Shown here one piece after another: positions 26,766 through 35,021 of a stretch of 64,000 nt of DNA. The notes below the pieces were generated by a model. That model was not told where the DNA came from. It saw only the letters and a program-made list of their open reading frames with translations, and searched no databases. The DNA is taken from the NCBI RefSeq assembly GCF_000733755.1, contig NZ_JPOF01000003.1:784501-848500 (forward strand), in the 5' to 3' direction. Position 1 is the stretch's first letter. Each line of letters opens with the position of its first letter. Both the position numbers and the translations under genes were made by a program. The DNA comes from Lachnoclostridium phytofermentans (GTDB lineage: Bacteria; Bacillota; Clostridia; Lachnospirales; Lachnospiraceae).

Positions 26766-27823
26766 TGGAAAAACAACAAAATGATTTAATGAATCGGTAT
26801 ATATATCAAGTAATCTCACAACTTCCGAGAGATCAAAGAGCAGAAATAAAGATGGAACTAGAAGAACTCATTAGTGATATGTATGATGCCAGAAATAATG
26901 ATACTGATATGGAGAATATTTTGCTTGAACTTGGAGATCCAATGGAGTTTGCAAAACGTTACCGAGATGAAAGTAAATATCTCATTAGCCCAGAATACTT
27001 CGATGATTATTGCTGGCTCGTTAAAATTGTATTGGCTGCCGTTGCGTTATCCGCAATTGTTTCTTTTATTGTTCAACTCCTATTTAGTGAAAACAGTTTG
27101 CTTACTTGCTTAATAAATTTAGCTAGTACTTTGTTTATGGGTAGTATTTGTGGCTTTGGAATAATTACTCTTATCTTTGCTTTTCTACAGCACCAGCATA
27201 TAAAAGTGGAATTTCTTAAAAAATGGAAACTCGATCAACTAATGAGCACGAATGGAGATTTTGATGTACAGACATGGAAACCAGAATATCTCCCTAAGGT
27301 ACCTGATAAAAAGGCTCTCATTAACAGAGGGGATAGCATAGCAGGTATTATCTTCACAATAATATTTGCCATTGTTATTATCTTGCTGCCTTCCATTGAA
27401 CGCTTGGGCATTATGACCAAAAATGGTGTTAAGGTCATATCTCCGATTAACATAGAGGTCTGGAATATTATATTACCAATGATATTAATAAGTTTTGTTA
27501 TTGGGATAGCTTATGAGATTGTAAAACTAATCACAGGTAGATATAACGTACGAGTAATGATCATGTGTATTATTACTGGGATATTTCAGATTATCATAAC
27601 TTTTATACTTTTAAAGATGATTCCATTCTTTAATCCTGATTTTATAACTTTTCTAGAAACTGAAATAGGAGCTACATTAAATTCTAATTTTGATTTTATC
27701 TCCTGGTGGAATTCGGATTTTATTATTAATTTCCTACTTTTCTTTGGCATCATGGTTGAGTTAATAGAAATGGGAGTAACCATCTATAAAACTTGGAAAT
27801 ATGGTTTAGATTCAAGAGGATAA
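26765..27823 (+). CDS. HAAS-domain membrane protein partnered with PadR
   Basis: The 352-aa protein has an N-terminal cytoplasmic HAAS-type helical domain (about 1-75; LPRDQRAEIKMELEELISDMYDAR, LLELGDPMEFAKRYR). This is followed by about seven hydrophobic helices in membrane regions at about 85-150 and 190-345. In known PadR operons such proteins are thought to tie membrane state to the repressor; the biochemical role is unknown. ATG 26765 overlaps the padR stop and has GGAGGAG upstream. A bidirectional terminator follows at 27951-27996. Confidence 0.8.
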   Translation: MEKQQNDLMNRYIYQVISQLPRDQRAEIKMELEELISDMYDARNNDTDMENILLELGDPMEFAKRYRDESKYLISPEYFDDYCWLVKIVLAAVALSAIVSFIVQLLFSENSLLTCLINLASTLFMGSICGFGIITLIFAFLQHQHIKVEFLKKWKLDQLMSTNGDFDVQTWKPEYLPKVPDKKALINRGDSIAGIIFTIIFAIVIILLPSIERLGIMTKNGVKVISPINIEVWNIILPMILISFVIGIAYEIVKLITGRYNVRVMIMCIITGIFQIIITFILLKMIPFFNPDFITFLETEIGATLNSNFDFISWWNSDFIINFLLFFGIMVELIEMGVTIYKTWKYGLDSRG

Positions 27824-27865
27824 GTATATAGATTCAAAAGGTTATGATTTTTAGGTATAATAGAT

Positions 27866-27906
27866 TTAGAAGCACGCTTCGCGTACTTCTCCTTGTCATG
27901 AATTAA
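27866..27906. repeat. dispersed hairpin repeat, copy B
   Basis: AGAAG-C-ACGC-TTC-GCGT-A-CTTCT forms the hairpin, followed by CCTTGTCATGAATTAAC. The arms are shorter than in copy A but the loop and the right flank are conserved. Confidence 0.75.
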
Positions 27907-27950
27907 CAGCTTTAAGGAATACTATCTTTAAAGCTATAAGATGAATTAAC

Positions 27951-27996
27951 AAAAAGGTGAATATGCCATTTAACCAATGGGCCGATTCACCTTTTT
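27951..27996. terminator. bidirectional terminator
   Basis: Perfect 12-bp arms AAAAAGGTGAAT and ATTCACCTTTTT lie between convergent genes, with T5 on either strand. Confidence 0.9.
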
Positions 27997-28076
27997 CATA
28001 TCAATATAATCTATCACCTAAAACTGCACTACAACTCTTTATCACCCTTGCTACATTGCTTATTACGTTTCGTTCT

Positions 28077-30647
28077 TTAAACAAATAAATTAACATTAGA
28101 TTCTTCTGCATCTCCAAGGTAAGTTGCAACTCCAGCAAACTCTACCCCGTCAAGTAATTCTTCTTTCGTAATTCCCATGACATCCATCGACATTGTACAA
28201 GCAACTAGCTTAATTCCACTCTTCAATGCTTGCATCATCAATTCTTCCACAGAATTTACATTCTTATCTTTCATTACTTTTTGCATCATCTTCGTTCCCA
28301 TACCGCCCATATTAAGCTTTGACAGCTTTAATTTCTTGCTGCCTCTAGGCATCATAGCACCGAACATTCTATCCATAAATGGCTTCTTTACTTTCACTTT
28401 TTCTGGCTTTCTTAATGCATTTAATCCCCAGAAGGTAAAGAACATAGTAACAGGTCTTCCAAGCGCTTTTGCGCCATTTGCAATAATAAAGGAGGCTAAT
28501 ACTTTATCTAGGTCACCGCTGAATACAATTATTGTCTTACCTTGTGGTAGTGTGGTCGGAACAATAGAATTTAAAATCGAACACGATTCATTTCCTTTTT
28601 TGATGTATACGGTATTTTCTTTTGAGCCACGCTCTACTTTTACTAAGGTGTTTCCTGTTCGTCTACACCATGCTTCTACATCTCGTGCAAATCCCATATC
28701 GGTTGCAGTTACCTTTATTACTTCCCCATCCTTACATTTGGAAAGTGTCTCATTTACCTTTAAAATAGGTCCAGGACACTGAAGCCCACAGCAGTCTAAG
28801 ATATGGATTTCTTCTACCGGTATCTCTTTTAATGCTTCGCTTCCCATTAACGCTTCACTCTCTTGCATTTTTTTCATAGGAGCTTCTGCTGCCTCTACTT
28901 TTTCTGAACCATTCGTTAAACTTTCTTCTGATCTCATATCTTCCTCATTCTTTTTATATGCATTGAAATATACTTCATGATGCATCGCCTTATAAAATGA
29001 AGTTCCACCTGATAACACCTTCACTTTATGAAATCCATGTTGTTCCAAAATTCGAGCTGCATTATAGGAACGTACCCCAATTGCACAATATGGAACAATC
29101 GTTTTATTTTTATCTAACTCATCCAATCTTTGTCGTAGCTGTCCAAGAGGTATGTGATAAGATTTTGGTATCTGATATACCATTCGTTCTACTTCTTCTG
29201 TTACATCAAGTACGATATAGTCTTTCGATTGTTCTTCCTCTGCTAGAATCTCATCAAGCTCCTTAGGTTCAATAAAACTTACGAGACCATTTAAGATATT
29301 CTCAGCGGTAAATCCCAGCATATTAACTGGGTCTTTTGCTGAAGAAAATGGTGGTGCATAAGCAAGTTCAAGTTCCGTTAGATCATGTACTTTACCACCT
29401 AGCTTCATCACAGTTGCTAATGTATCGATTCTCTTATCTGCTCCTTCCACACCAACGATTTGACCACCATAGATTTGTCCCATCGTACCAAATATAAGCT
29501 TTAGTGCCAAAGTAGTAGCCCCCGGATAATATCCTGCATGTGATTTCTGATAAATGAGCGCGGTATGATAGTCAACATCCTTCTTCTTACCAAGCTGCGT
29601 TAACATTCTCTCATTTACCCCGACACTAGCGCTTGTTAAGTCAAATACTTTTGCGACCGAAGTTCCCATTGTACCTTGATACTTTAAGTTATCTCCAGCA
29701 ATATTATCAGCAGCTATTCTTGCCTGCTTGTTAGCTGGTCCTGCTAAAGGAATCATTGTTTTATTTGATAGAATTGGATTCTCTACTTCTATTACATCGC
29801 CGACTGCATAGATGGAAGGGTCTGATGTCTGTAGATATTCATTGACAACAATACCACCACGCTCGTTAAGTACAAGATTAGCTTCCTTTGCAAGTTTACT
29901 ATTTGGCTTGATGCCGATTGATAAGATAACCATATCTACAGTACAAGATTTTCCACTGTTAAGTAATATCTTTGTTTTCTCACCATGTTCCAAGGCTTTC
30001 ATACCATCGGATAAGATTAACTCCACTCCCTGATTTCGAATCTGTTCATGAAGTAGCTGTGCCATTTCAAAATCCAGCGTTGGCATCACTTGATTTTGCA
30101 TCTCTATCATGGTTACAGATAATCCTGCGGCATGAAGGTTTTCTGCCATCTCAATTCCTATAAAGCCGCCACCAATTACTGCAGCACTCTTTGGTTTTTC
30201 TCTGTTTAAGTACTCCTTTATAGCATCTGTATCTGGAACATTCCATAATGTAAAAACATTCGAAGCTTCAATTCCCTCAATCGATGGGCGAATTGGAGAA
30301 GAACCTGTTGCTATAATAAGTGTATCGTAACTTTCTTCGTAAGGTTCTGCTTCTCCAGCCTTCTTTACGATTACTTTTTTCTCCTCGGGATTGATTTTCA
30401 CTACCTCACTATGAACTCTAACATCAATATTAAACTTAGATTTCATTCCGGCAGGTGTTTGTAATAACAGGGCATCTCTACTTTTAATCACATCACCGAT
30501 ATAATAAGGGAGACCACAATTCGCATAAGAGATTTCTCCCCCTTTTTCAAAAACTATAATTTCCATCTCTTCATCACGTCTTCGTAAGCGTGCTGCCGCA
30601 GTAGCCCCGCCTGCTACTCCACCAATAATCACTGTCTTTTTTCTCAT
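28077..30647 (-). CDS. CoA-disulfide-reductase-like flavoprotein fused to rhodanese, TusA and DsrE-like domains
   Basis: This 856-aa four-domain protein is probably involved in persulfide or polysulfide handling in the cytoplasm. Residues about 1-455 form a pyridine-nucleotide disulfide oxidoreductase with GGVAGGATAAARLRR at the start and a redox cysteine in SYANCGLPYYIG (Cys44). Residues about 465-550 form a rhodanese domain with catalytic cysteine in PYCAIGVRSY. A TusA domain then carries CCGLQCPGP. The end (about 700-856) is a DsrE/DsrF-like domain (IIVFSGDLDKVLASFIIANGAKALG). GGAGGG precedes the ATG. No sulfur-metabolism neighbours are visible. The fusion suggests sulfur relay within one chain. 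Confidence 0.9.
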   Translation of the reverse strand: MRKKTVIIGGVAGGATAAARLRRRDEEMEIIVFEKGGEISYANCGLPYYIGDVIKSRDALLLQTPAGMKSKFNIDVRVHSEVVKINPEEKKVIVKKAGEAEPYEESYDTLIIATGSSPIRPSIEGIEASNVFTLWNVPDTDAIKEYLNREKPKSAAVIGGGFIGIEMAENLHAAGLSVTMIEMQNQVMPTLDFEMAQLLHEQIRNQGVELILSDGMKALEHGEKTKILLNSGKSCTVDMVILSIGIKPNSKLAKEANLVLNERGGIVVNEYLQTSDPSIYAVGDVIEVENPILSNKTMIPLAGPANKQARIAADNIAGDNLKYQGTMGTSVAKVFDLTSASVGVNERMLTQLGKKKDVDYHTALIYQKSHAGYYPGATTLALKLIFGTMGQIYGGQIVGVEGADKRIDTLATVMKLGGKVHDLTELELAYAPPFSSAKDPVNMLGFTAENILNGLVSFIEPKELDEILAEEEQSKDYIVLDVTEEVERMVYQIPKSYHIPLGQLRQRLDELDKNKTIVPYCAIGVRSYNAARILEQHGFHKVKVLSGGTSFYKAMHHEVYFNAYKKNEEDMRSEESLTNGSEKVEAAEAPMKKMQESEALMGSEALKEIPVEEIHILDCCGLQCPGPILKVNETLSKCKDGEVIKVTATDMGFARDVEAWCRRTGNTLVKVERGSKENTVYIKKGNESCSILNSIVPTTLPQGKTIIVFSGDLDKVLASFIIANGAKALGRPVTMFFTFWGLNALRKPEKVKVKKPFMDRMFGAMMPRGSKKLKLSKLNMGGMGTKMMQKVMKDKNVNSVEELMMQALKSGIKLVACTMSMDVMGITKEELLDGVEFAGVATYLGDAEESNVNLFV

Positions 30648-31006
30648 CGCTATCCCTCCAATTAAGATTTTTAAAACTAATATTTATAACAAAATACAAC
30701 TTATGTGAAATTGCGTAGCTATTTCTCATAAAATGTGCGTTATTTTGCACCGTAAATCCGATGAAAGGAACTGGCTTTGGGTTCCATTCATTTAACTGGA
30801 TCATACTCTTTCGTATTTCGTAAAATCTATTCTTATCTTTATCATTAGATACCACTTATCAAAATAATCTTTCAAAATGATTGATTATTTTTTAACAATA
30901 TAGATTAGATATGAGGTATCTTACCTTTTATATATTTTATGAACAGTATAGCTCTGTAATAATTATCCGTCAGTGATTAAATCACATATCCTAACTGCAG
31001 AACAAA
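30648..31006. other. gap upstream of the sulfur-transfer oxidoreductase
   Basis: It contains the palindrome at 30861-30891 and AT-rich promoter-like sequence. An open frame on the minus strand (30574-30855) runs through the ribosome-binding site into the next gene and looks non-coding. Confidence 0.5.
30861..30891. promoter_or_regulatory. candidate operator upstream of the sulfur-transfer oxidoreductase
   Basis: Perfect 9-bp arms AAAATAATC and GATTATTTT with a 13-base centre lie about 215 bases upstream of the start codon. The regulator is unknown. Confidence 0.5.
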
Positions 31007-31049
31007 GAGCTATTACATAATAGGGTTAAACCTATTGTTGTAATAGCTC
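31007..31049 (-). terminator. terminator of purE
   Basis: Arms GAGCTATTACA and TGTAATAGCTC with an inner AATAGG/CCTATT stem are followed on the minus strand by TTTGTT. The plus side has CTTTTG. Confidence 0.7.
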
Positions 31050-31115
31050 CTTTTGTTTACTTAGGATGATTTATTGTTTCGTTCTAATGTTATACAAAGC
31101 TTAATTATTGGGGGA

Positions 31116-31622
31116 TTACTTCATGTATTCTTTGTAGCCAACATTCTCAAGCTTCTCTTTTTTTACTAATACAGAAGCTTTTAACTCTTCTTTGTAAGCT
31201 TTTAACTTCTCGAGCAATTCTGGATCAGAAGTTGCTAATATTTTTGCTGCTAAAATACCTGCATTTGCTGCTCCATCAATTGCCACTGTTGCTACTGGAA
31301 TACCTGCTGGCATTGAAACGATGGAGTATAGGGAATCTACACCGCTTAATGCTTTTGAGTGAATTGGTACACCGATTACTGGCATAGGAAAAATAGCTGC
31401 TGACATTCCTGGAAGATGTGCTGCACCACCTGCACCCGCAATAATTACTTTGAATCCCTTTTCTTCTGCTTTTGTAGCATAATCAAAGAAAACGTCCGGC
31501 ATTCTGTGCGCACTAATTACAGTTATCTCGTAATCAATTCCAAATTTCTCAAGCATTTCTGCTGCCTTACTCATTACTGGAAGATCTGAGTCGCTTCCCA
31601 TTACAATTCCTACCTTAGCCAT
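31116..31622 (-). CDS. purE: N5-carboxyaminoimidazole ribonucleotide mutase, class I PurE
   Basis: This enzyme rearranges N5-CAIR to CAIR in purine synthesis (168 aa). Class I signature residues are visible: [37 protein letters not shown] and VIGVPI. It is separate from purM-purN-purD but on the same strand; the sulfur oxidoreductase and PadR genes lie between. Whether it shares a transcript with the peptidase gene upstream (91-base gap with a 9-bp stem-loop at 31678-31710) is unclear. Confidence 0.97.
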   Translation of the reverse strand: MAKVGIVMGSDSDLPVMSKAAEMLEKFGIDYEITVISAHRMPDVFFDYATKAEEKGFKVIIAGAGGAAHLPGMSAAIFPMPVIGVPIHSKALSGVDSLYSIVSMPAGIPVATVAIDGAANAGILAAKILATSDPELLEKLKAYKEELKASVLVKKEKLENVGYKEYMK

Positions 31623-31713
31623 GTTAAATACATCCTTTCCTTTTGCTTTCTATCTTTAGGTAACTCCCCACTTTATGGAGAAGTAACTTTTAAAAGGGTG
31701 ATTACTTCTCTTC

Positions 31714-33795
31714 TTATTGAAGCTCTTTTAATGCATCATTTAATTGCTCTGTCCCTGGTAGAACAAAACGCCCATCTTCTATAATCATAATCTTTTGATT
31801 ATCCTTGGTATACACTGAAATCTCTTTGATTTCATCATAAGGAATCGTAATGTCTGTATGACAATTTACATAAGCTTTTGCCATATCGGTATGACGAAGG
31901 GCAGATACCTCATTTTCTCTTGCGACAATCTCTTTCCCATCCGGATTATATACCTTATGATCCTCGCTTCTACTGTAGCAGGTATCGCCTACTGCAAAAT
32001 GTGGTCCTGTTTTTTCTGCAATTAGAATTGGCAATTTGCGCTGAATATCAAATTTACGGCCCATTACATATGCTGTTGTATTAGTTCCTATTGCAAACTC
32101 TCCCAGAGGAAGAGTATCTCGGTTCATTAAGATATTCTCTTTAACATAGTTCGCATTTTGATCACTGTCAGTAAAATTTGAACAGCTATAGTCAGATATC
32201 ATACCATCTTCAAAACAGATCTTTAAATCCTTATATTCTAAACCGTTTAAGAAAACCTTGCTCACATTTAAACAGCCATTCGTTCCTGTCAGCTTTGGTG
32301 AAGTAAATACTTCTCCAACCGGAATATTAACATCCGCTGTACAGTTCTCAAATATTGTTTCCTTCTCAGGGTTCTTTAGTTCATAAAGCATTACTTTTAA
32401 GTCTGTTGTATTCCCATTCGCACCTAAGATTTGGCAGTATACACCTTGATCAAGTGCATCAATGATGTGTTGCTGGATTGCTTTATATTCTTCATTATCC
32501 AGATTATTTACTTTGACAGTCTCAGCAAATATATCCTGGAACTTATCTCCGATAGATGGAAGTGGATAAGCAATAATGGTAAAGGAGATTTCCTCTGATT
32601 TGATAAACTCCTGCATCATTTGACTTATCTGTCCTTGTGACTGTGTATTTAATTCTTGTTGTTTTTTATCCAAATGAATTACTTCTGGTTTATTCACTGG
32701 CTCAAAGTCTGGTTCTCCAAAAGTTTCTAACACAGCTGGACCTGCGTAGGAAGCACATTCCACACGGTATTTTTCCATTGCTGCTTTGGTAGCGACCAAA
32801 TGACGCTCTGCATAGTTTTTATCAAAGAAAAGTCCTTTATCAAATCGATGGTCGTATTCATATTGTGGGTTAGGACTTGTTGCATAGTAACCTACTTTTC
32901 TACCACCCTTACGATTAATCACATCAGTAGCAACACGGTAAACCGTTACTTTCTTTCCTAGATTCTCAAAGTTTTGAAATGCATAACGCATCATACGTTC
33001 AAATCCAATGCAGGTACGAATTCCTACAATGCTTTTCTTTGATAAGTCCGCACCCATCATAACAAAACCACGTACATAACCTTCGGTATAAGTATCTGCC
33101 ATCGCTTTTACTTCCTTAGGTGAAAGTTCATTTAAAAACTCGGCAATTTTTAATTCATTATCTGTAATATATTCTCCGTATTGATAGAGATATCTAAGGT
33201 CTGATAAATCGGAATCCATAATAATATCATAAGCAAAGGTATAAGTTGGATCATACATCTCACGCACACGCATGTCCATAAAGTCTTCTGCATAATCGCT
33301 CGCAAAGTAATAAATGGCACGTTTTACGTCTTTATAAGTATATTCATCCTCTTCTTCAAAGTAATTGTACACTTCAATAAAGAGTTCAACAGACATGGTA
33401 AATGGTAGTAACTTATACTCAAAAGCACATGGAATTAAAGAACGAACTTCTGTTGCCAAAAAGGTTATAATCTTACCATATTCCTCACCAAATACCGAAA
33501 CTGCATAAGCAGGATTTGCATAACTTTGGTTATAATTATTATCTAGAATATCTTCATACAGTTCCGTGTTTTGCTGTTTTAACTGCTCTAGTGTTAATTT
33601 TGCCTGCTCTCCACTTTTTACTGCTAACGCTATATGATATAACTTTAGTAAAAAGGCAGCATTTTTCTTAAAAAAGTCACGGTACTTCTCACACACAGTA
33701 TCCTCAGTTAACATTACCTGTAAGCGTTCCATCGATAATGATAGCCTCTCTAATGCTGCTTCATTTTCTTCCTGTAAACGTTGAATCGTTCTCAT
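31714..33795 (-). CDS. M29-type aminopeptidase-like protein with large extra N-terminal region
   Basis: The protein is 693 aa; ordinary M29 aminopeptidases are about 410. The C-terminal part (about 400-693) carries the M29 metal-site pattern in order: Glu495 in IPVGEVFTSP, Glu566 in LGEFAIGTN, His599 in GPHFAVGD, and His646/Asp648 in CHTDI. These would bind two metal ions. The first about 390 residues form an acidic, mostly helical region that I do not recognise and that replaces the usual M29 N-terminal half (YYFASDYAEDFMDMRVREMYDPTY). It has no signal peptide, so acts in the cytoplasm. It is likely a real peptidase, but the fusion leaves substrate range open. Confidence 0.8.
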   Translation of the reverse strand: MRTIQRLQEENEAALERLSLSMERLQVMLTEDTVCEKYRDFFKKNAAFLLKLYHIALAVKSGEQAKLTLEQLKQQNTELYEDILDNNYNQSYANPAYAVSVFGEEYGKIITFLATEVRSLIPCAFEYKLLPFTMSVELFIEVYNYFEEEDEYTYKDVKRAIYYFASDYAEDFMDMRVREMYDPTYTFAYDIIMDSDLSDLRYLYQYGEYITDNELKIAEFLNELSPKEVKAMADTYTEGYVRGFVMMGADLSKKSIVGIRTCIGFERMMRYAFQNFENLGKKVTVYRVATDVINRKGGRKVGYYATSPNPQYEYDHRFDKGLFFDKNYAERHLVATKAAMEKYRVECASYAGPAVLETFGEPDFEPVNKPEVIHLDKKQQELNTQSQGQISQMMQEFIKSEEISFTIIAYPLPSIGDKFQDIFAETVKVNNLDNEEYKAIQQHIIDALDQGVYCQILGANGNTTDLKVMLYELKNPEKETIFENCTADVNIPVGEVFTSPKLTGTNGCLNVSKVFLNGLEYKDLKICFEDGMISDYSCSNFTDSDQNANYVKENILMNRDTLPLGEFAIGTNTTAYVMGRKFDIQRKLPILIAEKTGPHFAVGDTCYSRSEDHKVYNPDGKEIVARENEVSALRHTDMAKAYVNCHTDITIPYDEIKEISVYTKDNQKIMIIEDGRFVLPGTEQLNDALKELQ

Positions 33796-33939
33796 ATTTC
33801 ACCATTCCTTCTTTCTATGCTTTCTATTTTGCTTTTGTAACTAAAGAAAGATTTTAATCTTCTTTGAACTCTATTTAATTTTTCATTTGCTTTCACATTT
33901 ATTTAGTAGGCTCTCTACTTTACTATAATCTCTCAATGT

Positions 33940-34263
33940 TTAAATCACAATTCCTAGAATATACAAGCAAAACAAGCTTATCATCATAATACCATTGATG
34001 CCAATCCCTAGAATAGGTGCAACCAGATAAATATCTTTTTCTTGAAAACTCTTATATCCTGCAATAAAACCATAAATAGATGCCAAAAAGGTTGTTATAC
34101 CAACTGCACCCAGAACGATATCCCCTTGCCCCTTATTGATACCTGAGATAAATGAAATGGTGAAGAAGGATATGATTACAGCTAGTCCTAACAAAAATGA
34201 CAGGATTCCATTCTTTGAATGCACTCTTCCTTTAAATTTATACTTTGCTTTTTTTAGTATCAT
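33940..34263 (-). CDS. small integral membrane protein, 107 aa
   Basis: A basic N-terminus (KKAKYKFKGRVHSKNG) is followed by three hydrophobic helices (about 20-40, 48-70 and 80-105). It resembles a small membrane family common in Lachnospiraceae (I recall it as DUF6142-like, not certain). AGGAGG lies close before the ATG. It is 27 bases downstream of the VanZ-like gene and on the same strand, so the two are probably co-transcribed. Function unknown. Confidence 0.7.
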   Translation of the reverse strand: MILKKAKYKFKGRVHSKNGILSFLLGLAVIISFFTISFISGINKGQGDIVLGAVGITTFLASIYGFIAGYKSFQEKDIYLVAPILGIGINGIMMISLFCLYILGIVI

Positions 34264-34290
34264 GAATTCCTCCTGTTATTTTGCCTGTGA

Positions 34291-34785
34291 TTATTCCATA
34301 CGATATTTATGGTGACTACTCTTTCTTACTTTGTATACCGTATAAATCGCAAGCATAATCCTGTAGCATATATAGCCAAGTACTCCTCCAATGGTATTAA
34401 GTAATAAATCATCAACATCAAAACTTCCTATTTGATAAAGAAGTTGTATTGTCTCAATCGTTAACGTAAGTCCAAAACTCCAAAAAAGAACAGAGAAAAA
34501 ACCTCTCCGCTTTAAACTAATCATCGGTAGGCAAAACCCAAATGGCATAAACGCAGCTACATTCCCTACCATATTTACCAAAAAACCTTCCAGGCCGACT
34601 TCCCTCCGATAAATGAAAAAACGCTTTATTTCTCGAAATAACACTAAATTATAACGGTATCCATTACTCGTATCTGTTCTTCCATATCGTTCACTAAAAA
34701 AAAGAAAGTATGACAAACAGGCCAAATAGCCAAGAAAAAGTATCCATACCAATGCTCGTTTTCCCGTAGTTAAATTACACTTCAA
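34291..34785 (-). CDS. VanZ-family membrane protein
   Basis: This 164-aa protein has about four membrane helices and the VanZ-like signature NMVGNVAAFMPFGFCLPMI with ETIQLLYQIGSFDVDDLLLNTIGGVLGY. VanZ relatives give low-level teicoplanin resistance in some strains, but chromosomal family members mostly have unknown roles in the envelope. I place the start at the TTG at 34785, because AGGAG is 7 bases upstream of it. The ATG at 34803 lies before that site and has no ribosome-binding sequence of its own. It probably forms an operon with the 107-aa membrane protein. Confidence 0.8.
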   Translation of the reverse strand: MKCNLTTGKRALVWILFLGYLACLSYFLFFSERYGRTDTSNGYRYNLVLFREIKRFFIYRREVGLEGFLVNMVGNVAAFMPFGFCLPMISLKRRGFFSVLFWSFGLTLTIETIQLLYQIGSFDVDDLLLNTIGGVLGYICYRIMLAIYTVYKVRKSSHHKYRME

Positions 34786-34930
34786 AACACATACTCCTAT
34801 CATGTCATACTAGAATCTCTATTATTATACACTAGCATTTCCACATATTCAAGAATAACAAAATTGTCATACTTAATAAAATAACCAATTTCTATGATTT
34901 TAGCCTATGATATGATTTATAAAAAGTTTA

Positions 34931-34979
34931 AAAAAAGGAGTGCATAAAACAACAATTGTCGTTCCATGCACCCTTTTTA
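34931..34979. terminator. terminator of the Big-domain surface protein gene
   Basis: AAAAAGGAGTGCAT pairs with ATGCACCCTTTTT with one irregular base, giving T5 on both strands. An inner AACAA.AATTGT stem may extend it. Confidence 0.8.
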
Positions 34980-35021
34980 TTTATAACAAGGTAAGGTTAG
35001 TAAAAGGTACCCTTTCTTGTT

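Noticed and set aside
30574-30855. Open reading frame of 93 codons on the minus strand upstream of the sulfur oxidoreductase
   Set aside because: It has no ribosome-binding site, runs through the site and start of the real gene in another frame, and shows no recognisable domain.
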